DNA of 64,000 bases, taken from Dryomyza anilis. Taxonomy: Eukaryota > Arthropoda > Insecta > Diptera > Dryomyzidae. The notes beneath the pieces were generated by a model. It was not told the DNA's origin, searched no databases, and was given only the letters and a program-made list of their open reading frames with translations. The stretch covers positions 37,286,894 to 37,350,893 of the forward strand of contig OX638130.1 in assembly GCA_951804985.1 (NCBI GenBank), read 5' to 3'. A program made the translations under genes and the position numbers. Of the stretch, positions 1-11,442 are shown one piece after another (the stretch's first letter is position 1; each line of letters starts with the position of its first letter).

Positions 1-938
1 CCCTTTAGGCCAAAAGTCACTGGACATCAATTCATTGAAGTCCGGAACTGATCTGATAATTTTAAATGATGCGATGTCGCGAGGTTTCGTAGAATTCATT
101 TTAAAACATTTTCTGGCGCTACATTGTGTTGTATGTTTGTTAACATACGTCGAGACGTCATCAGTTGAAGTAGCGGCCGCCAATCGAGAAATAAATATTG
201 ATTTATGAGGTGATTTATGGATGACAATTAAATCACCAGTAACATTAATAACAGCTTGCTCAGATGATGAAAATTGTACAAGAGCTGCGATTGGCTCGGC
301 CACGGAATCGTCATAAGAAGGTAGTTATCAGTTTTAGATGTCGACACTTGTGTTGCAGCGATTGCAATGTTAGCACTGCATGGAGTTTGGTGCGAAATAG
401 TGCCCACGAGCTTTTCGGGGTTAGCGGCCTTCTCCGTGGTTTCTGTTGGTCCAATCGTCACAGATGGTGCAGTTGCAATCGAGGTAGGCGGAGTTGTAGC
501 CAGATTCGTGCATAAATCTGTGAAGTTTTCAACGGTGGCGGTAGCCTCCATATGAGAGACGTCCGCAGGACAGGCATATGTAGTCTCGATAGTGTTCACA
601 AGTTCACATAAGTTTTCAAATAAAGTACTGTGTTTGGAATCGACGTACTGTATCCGATTAAGTTCCGACAATAAACTTGCAGTCGATGTACGTAGATCAG
701 TCAATTTTCCCAATAACACAGATGTTGATATTTTACGGCACTTAGTGCAGTACCACTGCAGTCCATTAGGTGTGGGGCTGGAGAGGGCATCGCCAATTCT
801 GCCAGTTAATTTCACACATTTGGAATGGTACAAATTACTGCAGCCACTAGATGATATGAAGTTGCTGACTGTAGTCCAATTAGATTTACAAATGTTACAG
901 CTGATTAGATTTACAAATGTTACAGTTACGGTGAACAT
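1..938 (-). pseudogene. Non-LTR retrotransposon ORF1 remnant with PHD-like zinc finger
   Basis: The 236-codon open frame (228-938) begins with a PHD-like Cys/His cluster: CNIC near residue 15, a CSNLYHSKC segment near residue 35 and CTKC near residue 65. A low-complexity Thr/Ala/Pro stretch follows. After the stop at 228, a second frame continues down to base 1 and encodes a C-terminal ORF1-type region (motifs IFISRLA near base 175 and DFWPKG near base 5), so one frameshift near 185-235 breaks the gene. In non-LTR retrotransposons such PHD-type ORF1 proteins bind element RNA or act in nuclear delivery. ORF2 would lie left of the window. Family level is inferred from the cysteine spacing and the C-terminal motif; the clade is not assigned. 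Confidence 0.6.
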
Positions 939-1531
939 ATTGAAGTTAAATTTGGTTTAACACTGATATGTGATCCAATAGATGATGGTTGTTAAAATCA
1001 CCAATGTTTGAAGAAACTCGCTTTTAAATTCTATGGGTGCAACTCAAAATCATTTTTTTAATTTGTTAAACAGTTGAAATTTATTAAAAATGTTGATAAA
1101 TAATTCGCAGCACAAAAATATATGTGTTGACAGATGACCAGAGTTGCCAATTGTAATTAATATATATTTATTATTCAATTTTTTGCATTGTTAAACTAAT
1201 AATTTTCTTTGTTAATTCTAATTCACGGATCGACAATTGCCACAAACTATTGTGGCATATGTGTACCTTTTAAGTTACGTCTGACACCAGTGTTGCAAAC
1301 TAATAATATGTAGTCCCAAGGAGGTGACTAGTAACATGTATGGAACATACGCAATAATATGTCGCAACGCTATGGTATATAAGTCATTCATTCTGATAAT
1401 GGAACATATACAATAAAGGGCGGAGTTAACTTTGCTGCTATTAGATGGCAAAAAGTGGCAAATTATTAAATGTATTATGTTCCATATATGTGGCATGTAT
1501 AGAATGAAGAACCTAATAGGAACATGTTTAT
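939..1531. other. No gene seen
   Basis: A+T-rich sequence between the ORF1 remnant and the solo LTR. It may include the 5' leader of the minus-strand non-LTR element. I see no convincing coding frame, RNA gene or repeat here. Confidence 0.4.
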
Positions 1532-1535
1532 ATAT

Positions 1536-2043
1536 TGTTACGAAAATTCCGTCTACGGAAAACTGTTCTAAATGTTCGTATCTCTGGATTGTGTACAAAA
1601 TAAAAACACTCTTATGTTTGGTTTAAATTATAACAATTAACTTTATTAATTCACTTTAATAAACAACTTTACTAATAACAAATTCTAACAACTGCTGCAT
1701 GTCCACAATTTAACTTGACATTTATCACACGAGATGCACTCGACCACTTTACAATCACTACTGAAGTACAGTGCCTCAGATGCGCGGCCTTATATACTGC
1801 AGGCATCAGTTCGACACGTTTCGACAAGCTTCGACTTGTTTCGAGAACCTTCTACTCGTTTCGTGAATGTTTCGTGAATGATGTGTTTTAATGATCTTCC
1901 ATCTCTTTCTCGCACATTGCATAGTGCGCTGAATGATCTTCCGTCTCTTTCTAACACATTGCTTAGTGCGCTGAATTGTCTTGCGTCTCATTTATTATTG
2001 TTGATTGCTTGCACAGTGGAGCAAATTACCTCTTTTCGTGACA
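1536..2043 (-). mobile_element. Solo LTR of the gypsy family, with ATAT target duplication
   Basis: The 508-bp block starts TGTTACGAAAATTCCG and ends CTCTTTTCGTGACA, matching the LTRs of the full gypsy element at 47557-53934 along its whole length. It is flanked by the direct repeat ATAT (1532-1535 and 2044-2047), so it is a true insertion reduced to one LTR, presumably by LTR-LTR recombination. On the minus strand it carries the family TATA region (complement of the ccttatatactg stretch near 1790-1800) and the double copy of a roughly 44-bp unit (caGCGCACT...AGAAAGAGA) in the U3 part. The minus-strand frame at 1806-1991 is an accident of this repeat. Confidence 0.9.
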
Positions 2044-2047
2044 ATAT

Positions 2048-3440
2048 AATGTAGCTAATTAGCTTTATAATTTAATAAATGTATATTACTATACACGACA
2101 TATTTATAACATCCACTACATATGTTTATGGAAAGTTGTGTTGCAAAAATATACGTCCGCAAAAGCATAATTTAAAAAATTAAGAAAATCACAATTTTAA
2201 TAAATTTTCACAAATTGCATTTTTTGTGTGCGCGTAAAAATTAAAGGGGGTAGAATATAAGCTTTAACCCGAAAACTTGAACCGTTTGTTAAATTAGAGT
2301 TGTAGTTTATCGAAACTCTGTTCGTAAAGACTTCTATTATTATGCCATGCATATTTTTATTTTTTTTATTACAGGACAAACATTCACGTTAATGGCAATG
2401 CGTAGGATCTTTATTATTTTTGATATACACATAAATTACAGTTGAAGTTGAAATCACAGTTCAAGTTCCAAATAGGTGAACCGAAACTTTAATGGATTAA
2501 AATTTGTGGCAACTAAGCCTCGCCCCGGGGCTTTTTGACTGGCAATTGGGTGGCTAATATGTATATTTCGCATGCTTTAGACAAACACTTTAATGGCAAT
2601 GGTGTGGCTATCACTTAAGTTGCCACAAAGTGGTTACTTGGGTATATATAGCATTTCTCTTGTAATACTTCTATTTTTTCGAAGTCAGGTTTTCTTTTGT
2701 GCAATGGGTACCTAGTGTCGTTTTTTGTTCAATGGTCCAGTTATTCGTTTTATGTTCTGAATTGTTACACGATATTCTCGTCCGTAATTGTGTTTTTGTA
2801 GTCCCAACATACACTTCATTGCATACGTTGGACACGTCTACGTTGCATGTTATTTTATATATAACATTCGATTTTTTTCATCTTCTCCATTTTGCGTTTT
2901 GTATTGCTGTAAATTCGTCTGAGGGACGGACGTGTAGTCTTCATGTCCTTTAAATGTGTTCCGTCCGTCGCTGTTAAGTCTAATTGTCGCGTAAATTTGT
3001 GTTAAGTGTGCCCGCCCAACATAAAATAACAATAAAATGAAAATAAAACACAAATTAAATCAAACTTACATAAAAACAAAATTACATTTTAATAAACACC
3101 CACCAAAAAAATAAAACAATAAAATAACAAACAACAACAACACAATAGAACCGGTTTCGCGCAGCCTGCTGAGTTGCTGCACTCAACGTTTTTTTTGCAA
3201 TTTCCAACACAAAGGGCTTTTCTATGCTCTTTGCTGCACTTGCACAGGTTTGTTTCGTATCCCTTCCCTCATCGTACTCCACGCTACTAGCGCTCACAGT
3301 TCAGGCTTTACTGAGTGCGTGATCTATGCTGTGGTGAAGGCCTAACACTCACCACGGCTTGACTTACGCTCTCATTTGTTTGTATCAACTGCTGCACGTT
3401 GCTAGTATGTATGTCTGTTTTTAAGTTGCACAGTAGGAAA
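2048..3440. other. No gene seen
   Basis: A+T-rich, with no coding frame that looks real. Short frames at 2197-2379, 2699-2953 and 3082-3297 have no recognisable motifs and biased composition. The last 100 bases may be the 5' leader of the non-LTR element that starts at 3442. Confidence 0.4.
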
Positions 3441-3441
3441 A

Positions 3442-5104
3442 ATGTCGCAAAAATTTCGCATAAATTTTTGCAACATTCGTGGGCTGAGAACGAATTTCTT
3501 CTCTATATATGCGTATGTGTCCATTAATCGGCCACAAATAAGGACACTGGGTGAGACCCAGGTTAGTTAGGATGCAGATCCACTGGATTTTCAAATACCT
3601 GGGTATTACTTAGTGCCATTATTTTCTGCCCATAAGGGTCTCGCTCTATTTATTCGGAGTGACGTTGTGTATCAACTGCAGCAACAACATAGTGTGTCGG
3701 ATAGCGAATTTAATACAATTTGGATTAAATTCAAAATCCAAGCACACATCATGCACTTGTGCTTTCTTTATAGGAGTCCGAATCTAGATAGGGTTTCCTC
3801 CTGTAATAAGCGGATGCCTTATCTGATTCGATCTCAAATATATTGGAGCAATTTCCAGGCAGTGAAATTGTTGTTACCGGCGATTTTAATGAGGCTGTGA
3901 ACCCTACCAATTACCGACCCATTGCTATATGTTTTGCGCTCTCCAAGGTAATGGAGCGCGTAAGTAACTTCCACTTTGTGAACTATCTAGAGCGAAATAT
4001 TCAAGGCTTTTGATCGAGTGTGGCATAAAGCCCTCGTATCAATATTAATTGCATATGGTGTCGGTGAATCTTTTACTCGGTGGATATCGAGTTTTCTCCA
4101 GGGTCGTTCAATACGAGTTGCGATGGAGGGTGTGTTCTCAGAACAACATTCCATCAATTCTGGAGTTCCGCAGGGTTCCGTCCTATCCCCGTCCCTATTT
4201 CTGGTATTTATCAATGACTTTCTGTCATTGACCCAGAACCCAATTCATTCCTTTGCAGATAACAGCAACATTTGTCATTCATATTTCTTCAACAAGCGCA
4301 CAAACTCTTTGGAGATTGAGAGTAAAAGACGCACACAACTCAATGAATGAACACACTCAACAATGACCTTAAATCAATCTCCGAGTGGGGTCTTGCAAAT
4401 AGAGTTGATTTTAATGCTAGCAAGACCCAATGTTGTCTGTTATCTCACAAAAGAATGGATTCACCCCTTCCTCCCCTCAATATGGGTGCTGTGGATATTG
4501 CGCAGTCAGCTGCTCTTGACGTTCTGGGCACATCAATTCAGTGTGAGCTCCGATGGCATGATCACATATTTGATGTGATCACATATTTGAAGTGCCTCGG
4601 TTTTTTAAAACGGTGTAAAACATACTTCACTCCTGCTGGCTTACGCATTGTCTGGAATACAACTCGCACATATGGGCAGGGGCTTCTAAATCTTCTTTGG
4701 AGTTCCTGGACCGAATCGAACAACGTACAATATATTTAATAGTGGATTAAAATATTTTATCCTCTATTGGCGCTCTTGAGCACCGAAGGACCGTTTGGTG
4801 TGTTAGCTTGTTTTATAGGTATTACAATGATAAGTGTTCGAGGGAGATACATACCCACCAGGTCGTGTGTTCTCTCGTTCTACTCGGGCATCGAACCAAG
4901 CCCACCCCTTCGTAGTCCACTCGGCTCTCAACAGAACCAAGCATTATGGAGAGAATTCGTTCTTTAGTCGCACGATTTGTTTGTGGAACAATCTCCCTGC
5001 GTCTGTTTTTCCGGACATTTTTGATATTGGCAAATTCAAAACAAATATTCACCGACACTACCTCATCTTTCCTCCCTTCCTATAAGCCTAATCCCTTCCT
5101 ACGA
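3442..5104 (+). pseudogene. Non-LTR retrotransposon family 1, copy 1: ORF2 endonuclease and reverse transcriptase, internally deleted
   Basis: ATG at 3442 opens an ORF2-type start with the apurinic endonuclease motif CNIRGLRTNF. Endonuclease sequence runs to about 3895 (GDF of the catalytic centre is still readable near 3880), then jumps directly to reverse transcriptase sequence (NPTNYRPIAIC near 3905), so the segment between is deleted; a second deletion sits near 3995. RT motifs follow: ISKAFDRVWH (about 4000), GVPQGSVLSPSLF (about 4165) and a FADNSN variant of the FADD active site (about 4250), in which the second Asp is Asn. Frameshifts near 4345 and 4740 break the rest. Copies 2 (9550-11357) and 3 (36888-38420) are clearly homologous at DNA level. 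The clade (Jockey, CR1 or L2 group) is not assigned. Confidence 0.8.
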
Positions 5105-5446
5105 TCGGAAGATCATTCAGCGCACTGAGGCAGTGTGCAAGAAAGAGATGGCAACTCAGCGCATTAAAACACTTGAGTGCGAACTGTATATACAGCAGCC
5201 GCATTTGAGGTACAGCACTTCCGTAGTGATTGGAAAGTGGTCGAGTGCATCTCATGTAAGAGCAATGTCAAGTTAAATTGTGGACATGCAGCAGTTGTTA
5301 GAATTTGTTATTAGTAAAGTTGTTTCTTAAAGTGAATTAATAAAGTTAAATGTTATAATTTAAACCAAACATAAGAGTGTTTTTATTTCGTAATCCAGAG
5401 ATACGAACTTGTAGAACAGTTTTCAGTAGATTGAATTTTCGTAACA
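5105..5446 (+). mobile_element. Truncated gypsy LTR in inverse orientation
   Basis: Matches the gypsy LTR read in the opposite direction: a GCGCACT...AGAAAGAGA unit at 5118-5150, the body at 5200-5400, and the terminus TTGAATTTTCGTAACA at 5431-5446. About 150-200 bp of the U3 end is missing, and the left side joins the tail of the non-LTR copy directly. No target duplication is visible because one end is lost. It is more diverged than the LTRs of the full element. Confidence 0.8.
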
Positions 5447-6389
5447 ATGTGCTGGGCCTCATCGGTTGGGTGTTTCCGCAAATTTTTGACATTAGATCAT
5501 GCCCGAATTATGCAAATAATGCACTGCAAGACTTTTTAAGTTTAAGAATGGAACGGTTGGTGCTCTTGAGATTTCGTCAGTTGCATTTAAGAACATAATA
5601 CTCCGTATATAATACGTTCTGCAAAAATGCCATTTGTTATGGCCGTATTGAAAAAATTATGTATAAACGCACTTCCATTACTGTTTTTGATCCTATAAAT
5701 GATGTTACACCGTATCATTATATTCTTGCAATGTATAGTCTTACTACATTAAGGTTTTTAAATGTTTATGAGTTTTAATACCAATAAAAATCAGAAATTG
5801 GCGATAGATTTGAGTTACCCTCTATATGATTTTATGAAAAAAACCGATTTGAGTAAACTATGCGTTAAACTTGAATCGTACTTTTTGCGATAACCGCCAG
5901 GACTACTTGCGACAAACTTCGCGTTGGTGACAAAGTTAAGCTCAAGTGTACACTTTTGATTAACTGATGTTTAACTTTTTGCGTTAACCACAACTTTTTC
6001 AGAAAATTCTACGTGTACTTTGCGGATTTTCTCCATATTTGTTGGGTACGTCATAGATTTATACATTTTCCGCTGATTGTTCAGTGGTGTTTTTGCTGTC
6101 TGTTTCGAAAATAATCCTGTAGATTTAATATGGTATTCTTGGAGAAAGCATTATTTTGTAATATGGTCCAAATTTAATTTATGTTGTTTCTATGAAATTA
6201 TCTGTCACGTATGGTTAATTTTCTCCTGTGTTGAAAATCATTCATCGTGGCGGTTTTGAATAAAAATTTATTATTCTTCCTGAACCCATAGGATTTTTGT
6301 ACCAGTGAATTTATAATGTGTTTCATTATCTTATGATCTGTGTGTGGTATGTTAATTTGCTATTTTCTTCTTCCTTTGTGAAATGTGTT
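5447..6389. other. No gene seen
   Basis: A+T-rich sequence. Part of it may be the upstream end of element A, whose other copy is cut off by the window end at 64000, so the boundary cannot be set here. Confidence 0.3.
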
Positions 6390-6427
6390 TAATTTGTTGA
6401 GGGTTACATCTATAGCAATAGTCGTCT

Positions 6428-6702
6428 ACATATCATCGTTGTAGAACGAAAAGTCACCAAATACATTTTTATGAAAAACTTAAATTTCGGGTTTGTTGAT
6501 TAATATTATAAAAAATAATTGATGCATTTTTAAAGTTGAAATATCAATTTATTTATTTACATTTTCTTATCATGTGCTAAAAAAATGAGATCATCGAATA
6601 AAAATTAACAGATATATAAAAATGTTTGTAAATGAATATTTGACATTTGAAAATGTATTTGGTGACTTTTCGTTCTACAACGACGATATTTTGTAGTCAA
6701 TC
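6428..6702. repeat. Inverted repeat (about 48-bp arms) in the leader of element A
   Basis: The arm at 6428-6475 (core GTAGAACGAAAAGTCACC) is repeated as its reverse complement at 6652-6700, with about 180 bp of A+T-rich spacer. The same arrangement is present in the second copy of element A (about 63680-63950). It looks like a MITE fixed in the leader of the family or a structural leader element. Confidence 0.75.
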
Positions 6703-7138
6703 TCGGTTTTATTAAAAATTCCTTTAAGTTTTTTGCAAATTTTATCATCATATTTAAAATACCTGTGGTCCTTTATGAAAAATTTGAGTATTTTCATGTG
6801 TCCTTCGTCATATTTGTGTGTTTTTCAATCAATTATTAAGCTAAACGCGAAGTCAACTGGTATGCTTGGTAACAGTGATATTACGTTAAAGATATACAAG
6901 TTTCATCGTCATATACAGTAAGTAGCTGTTCCACGGAGGGGTCGCTGTAATAGAATGATTTGTAATAGAATAAGTTTATGTATTGTTGTCTCATGTTTGT
7001 GTATGTACATATATTTTTATAATAAAACATTTGACTTGCTTGTGAACCGTCGCATTGTACACATCGTTTATTTGGTAGCTGAGACATGGTGTTACATGTG
7101 AATTTGATTAATTATTAAAAAAAACAAGATATATAATA

Positions 7139-7870
7139 ATGGCGACAGCGGATAAAATTCCATTTATGTCATTTGAGCAAAATGTTGCTGAAAACTGGAA
7201 GAAATGGAAGTAGCGCTTTCTGATTAATCCAAAAGCAAATGGAAAAGATGATGAGACAACGAAGAAGCCGGTAAAAATTGCTATGCTGTTAGATCACATT
7301 GGTGAGGACGGAATTGACGTCTACAATTCTTTTGGATTTACCGAAGATGATGAGAAAAGATTAAAGTTGCAAGACGTCTTGAATAAGTTCGACGCTTGTT
7401 GCACAGCACTAAAAAACGTAACAATTTACTTTTAAGTTTCACAATATTCGACAAGAATCAGGTCAGCTATTTGATGAGTTCACTACGAAGCTACGCAATC
7501 AGGCACAGTTGTGTGAGTTTATGTGCACCTGTTGAGTCTCATACGGGGAAAGGTAATTAAATATTATTAGGTAATAGCCGTTGCGGATAGAGGTTGTCAA
7601 GAAAAGCTGTTGAGGGAGCATGACATTGGACAAGGCGTTGGAATTTTGTGGCATCGTGGAATCAAGTAAAATTAATGCAAAATTTTTGGATGCTTGTTTC
7701 TCTTTGGATATAACTAATATAAACGTGGAGCTATAAAAATGTCAGCAAGTAGCCATAACAATCGAGCCACCATTTTGAAAATATAAATGACGAAAACTGT
7801 GGTATGAGAGAAACTACACTATGCCGAAACTGCGGTAAAAAGCAAGGTCCGAGAGCTTGCGGTATCCATT
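7139..7870 (+). pseudogene. gag of element A, decayed copy
   Basis: ATG at 7139 starts a gag reading frame (MATADKIPFMSFEQNVAENW) that meets TAG at 7211-7213, codon 25. Homologous sequence continues with several frameshifts and deletions to a zinc-knuckle remnant (CRNCGKKQGPRACG near 7820). The other copy, at 41944-42997, has the same TAG at the same codon. Gag would package element RNA in cytoplasmic particles. Confidence 0.75.
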
Positions 7871-7952
7871 TTTTATTTTTAGGTTATTCATTACGTTTCC
7901 AACAGCAGCCGCTACAGCAAGAGTTAAAAAAACATGATACTTAAATTATAAA

Positions 7953-8712
7953 CAATTGATAAACACCAAAAGAAAGTATATTGAAAAGAGTATTACTATA
8001 TATTGCTTATTTATCTACAGTCTCAGAAATATATTGTTACTTTTTAACAATATGTGATTGTCATTTCATTATACAGTGATTATGTGGCACCTCTATTTTC
8101 TGGCATCAAATATATGTCATATATTTTTGTTATTTATTTCAAAAAATAAAAATCAAATAAAATGTAAGTTATATTTTTACAATTTTAATATTTAATATAT
8201 ATTGAACCTTTGTTCCTTTTGTTTAGATATGGGAATCACCAACTAAAACCAATATGTTCTGGCCGAATGGGTTAGCGGTCGGTATAGCATCTATGGATGT
8301 AGGATGAGGTGTGAAAATGAGATCATTGATAAACAATGAACAATTGATAAACACTAAAAGAAAGTATATTGAAAAGAGTATTATTATATATTGCTTATTT
8401 ATCTACACTCTCAGAAATATATTGTTACTTTTTAACAATATGTGATTGTCATTTCATTATACAGTGATTATGTGGCACCTCTATTTTCTGGCATCAAATA
8501 TATGTCATATATTTTTGTTATTTATTTCAAAAAATAAAAATCAAACAAAATGTAAGTTATATTTTTACAATTTTAATATTTAATATATATTGAACCTTTG
8601 TTCCTTTTGTTTAGATATGGGAATCACCAACTAAAACCAATATGTTCTGGCCGAATGGGTTAGCGGTCGGTATAGCATATATTGATGTAGGATGAGGTGT
8701 GAAAATGAGATC
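7953..8712 (+). repeat. Direct tandem duplication, 388-bp period
   Basis: 7953-8324 is repeated at 8341-8712 with only a few base differences (for example caattgataaacac-c/t-aaaag). Each unit holds the end of element A sequence and the left end of the inserted DNA element (CTCAGAAATATATTG), so the duplication arose after that insertion. Each unit also has a short stretch resembling a tRNA A box (TGGCCGAATGGGTTAGCGG near 8260 and 8649) without a convincing B box. Confidence 0.9.
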
Positions 8713-9170
8713 CTCTTGAAGATGCGAAGATGAATATTATCGGAAGTACGAAGTGGATGGCTGCAGAAGTCATAGGATAACACATGTGTGCAATATAAAA
8801 TGCATATGTTCTGATGTCCACGAATTCTCCAGACCAAATTTTTGGCTTAACATTGGCGTTAAATTTTTGATGACTACCAAATGTGCCAAAGATTTGCAAA
8901 ATATGCTCTCCTAGTGCAGAAGGGCATTACTTTATAAATATTTGTTTGCATAAAACATTGTTTGTAATAAAAAAAAATTAAAAACATTCGTGTGACTTTT
9001 TTATTTTATTCAATGACAATATCAATTGTTATCCAAACAATCGAATGACGTTTTAAAATAACAATCTAATTGCCAAACCGACAATATTTTGACAATGTGG
9101 TTATGAGATCTATTTTGAACATCGAGATTGTTACAATATTGTTGGAAATGACAATATATTTCTGAGAGTG
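8018..9170. mobile_element. Non-autonomous DNA element with CACTCTCAGAAATATATTG ends and TA duplication
   Basis: The left end reads CAGTCTCAGAAATATATTG and the right end, reversed, CACTCTCAGAAATATATTG. TA flanks both sides (8016-8017 and 9171-9172). The other copy of element A (near 41765-41790, reverse) is an empty site reading straight through as ATCTATTTATA, which confirms the insertion. No transposase frame is present. TA duplication fits the Tc1/mariner group. The element is enlarged by the 388-bp tandem duplication at its left side. Confidence 0.8.
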
Positions 9171-9549
9171 TATTTATATTATAGATATCAAAGTGGAATG
9201 GTCGTCTGCATTAAGCAAATGCATGGAAGAAAGCAAACCAACGGCATACAAAAGTCGTTTTAATGAAAAATCTGCAAAGCAAACATTACATTCATTTACA
9301 TTACATCCAACGCAATGAAAACTATAGAACTTTGGTTTTATTTGGTCTAATTTTGGTTAGTATGCTAGTTACGATCTGGCAACATGGCTGACTAGAAGTC
9401 AAAATTAGTTGTCCGCAAAGAATAAAATTAATTTCTTAATAATGTTTGATACATTTTTATTTAAATGCAAATTTAATATTCAAGTTTAAAAAATAAAAAT
9501 TAAATGAATATAAAATCATTGAGTTAACCAGTTGTACTCTACCACAAAG

Positions 9550-11357
9550 GAAGTAAAAATGTCTGGTCATTCGTAAAAAGGGTGAAGAACCAGACGACAT
9601 CGTCTACTCCAACTCTTATTATGAATGGCCACACCTTCACTGACCCGGTTGATGAAGCTAATCTCTTGGCAGAATTATTTGCAAATAATTCCACGCTCCC
9701 AGATAGTAATCAACCACTGCCCGTCGACGATTATGTTTCTTCTGCAATGCCGTATATTCATTTTCGAACTCGGGCAATTAAAAAAGTTTTAGCTAATCTC
9801 AACATTAACAAATCCTCTGGGCCAGATGGCATATCTGTCCATGTGTTGAAAAGTCAACGCTGGCTTGTCCGTTGCGTAACATTTTCAATATCTCCTACAC
9901 GACAGGAGTTTTTCCATCTTGTTGGAAGGCTGCCAATGTCCAGCCAGTTCCGAAAAAGGACGAGGCTACGAACCCTGCCAATTACCGACCCATTGCAATA
10001 TGCTCTGCACTCTCCAAGGTAATGGAGATAGTAATTAACTTCCACCTTGTGAACTATCTTGAGCACAACGAATTGCTTAGTAACCGCCAATATGGTTTCC
10101 GTAGGACCAGATCCACAGGTGACTTGATGGCGGTCCTCTCCGAAAAGTGGAATAATTGTGTTCACCTTTTCGGTGAGAGTAAGGCTGTTGCTCTCGATAT
10201 TTCCAAGGCTTTTGATCGAGTGTGGCATAAAGCCCTAGTTTCAAAACTAATTGCATTTGGAGTTTTCTCCAGGGTCGTCCAATACGAGTTGCAATGGATG
10301 GTGTTTTTTCAGAACAACATTTCATCAATTCTGGAGTTCCGCAGGGTTCCGTCCTATCCCCGTCCCTATTTCTGGTATTTATCTTCTGGTATTATCTTCT
10401 GTCATTGACTCAGAACCCAATTCACTCCTTTGCAGATGACAGTAACATTTGCTATTCATACTCGTTCAACAAGTGTCCAAACTCTTTGGAGATTGAGAGT
10501 AAAAGACGCACTATGAATGACACACTCAATAATGACCTTAAATCAATCTCCGAGTGGGGTGTTGCAAATAGAGTAGATTTTAATGCAAGCAAGACCCAAT
10601 GTTGTCTGTTATCTCACAAAAGAATGGATTCAACCCTTCCTCCCCTCTATATGGGTATTGTGGATATTGCGCAGTCGGCTGCTCTTGACGTTCTGGGCAT
10701 TTCAATTCAATGTGATCTCCGTTGGAATGACCACATATTTAATGTGTCAAAAGAAGCTGCCAAGTGCCTCGGTTTTTTGAAACGGTGTAAAACATACTTC
10801 ACTCCTGCTGACTTACGCACTGTCTACACTACCTACATTCGGCCTAAAATTGAATTCAATTCGCACATTTGGGCAGGGGCTTCAAAATCCTCCTTGGAGT
10901 TTCTGGACCGAGTAAAGCAACGTGCGATATATTTAATAGGGGATGAAAATATTTCATCGTCTATTGGTTCTCTTAAGCACCGATGGACCGTTGGGTGTGT
11001 AAGCTTGTTTTATAGGTATACAACGGTAAGTGTTCGAGGGAAATATATGGCCTGATTCCACCAGGTCGTGTGTTTTCTCGTTCTACTCGGGCATCAAACC
11101 AAGCCCACCCCTTCGAAGTCCACTCGGCTCTCAACATAACCAAGCATTATAGAGATAATTCGTTCTTCAGTCGCACGACACGTTTGTGGAACAATCTCCC
11201 TGCGTCGTTTTTTCCGACATTTTCGATATTGGCAAGTTCAAAACAAACATTCACCGACACTACTCCATCTTTTCCCCCTCCCTTTAACCTATCATCCCTT
11301 CTTACGATCAACACTGTGCATTGCATATGTAGGAGGCATCCCCTGAGCATTGGTTAA
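9550..11357 (+). pseudogene. Non-LTR retrotransposon family 1, copy 2: reverse transcriptase region
   Basis: Open pieces at 9582-10022, 9872-10408, 10294-11055 and 11070-11357 lie in successive frames and make one broken ORF2. Visible motifs are the pre-RT SSGPDGISVHVLKS (about 9815), NYRPIAICSALSKVME (about 9980), YGFRRTRSTGDL (about 10090), ALDISKAFDRVWH (about 10190), GVPQGSVLSPSLF (about 10335), FADDSN active site (about 10432, both Asp kept) and the C-terminal region with IRPKIEFNSHIWAGAS (about 10840). A deletion of about 30 bp near 10260 removes a segment present in copy 1. The endonuclease is absent, so the copy is 5'-truncated. Confidence 0.8.
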
Positions 11358-11442
11358 TTTGTTGCTGTCGTTTCTGCCTGAAATGCGAATTGGTTCTGCC
11401 TAATCTCAATATTGAGTACGCTATTATTGTAGACTGAGCCGT

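Larger units (their letters stand above)
6390..9500 (+). mobile_element. Decayed copy of retroelement A (leader, gag, 3' part), interrupted by a DNA element
   Basis: The leader 6390-7138 matches the reverse complement of 63134-64000, the gag region 7139-7870 matches the reverse complement of 41944-42997, and the 3' part (7870-8017 plus 9171-9360) matches the reverse complement of 41600-41900. No reverse transcriptase or integrase is found in either copy, so both are internally deleted, gag-bearing non-autonomous retroelements or derivatives. LTR ends could not be fixed. The 3' part is split by a TA-flanked DNA element at 8018-9170. Confidence 0.7.

Noticed and set aside
1806..1991. Arg/Lys-rich minus-strand frames repeated at 48053-48262 and 53673-53882
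   Set aside because: They are the tandem 44-bp unit of the gypsy LTR read as protein; they look conserved only because the LTRs are copies of each other.
8241..8330. Possible tRNA-Ser or tRNA-Leu fragment (TGGCCGAATGGGTTAGCGG)
   Set aside because: An A-box-like word only; no B box at the right distance and no cloverleaf.
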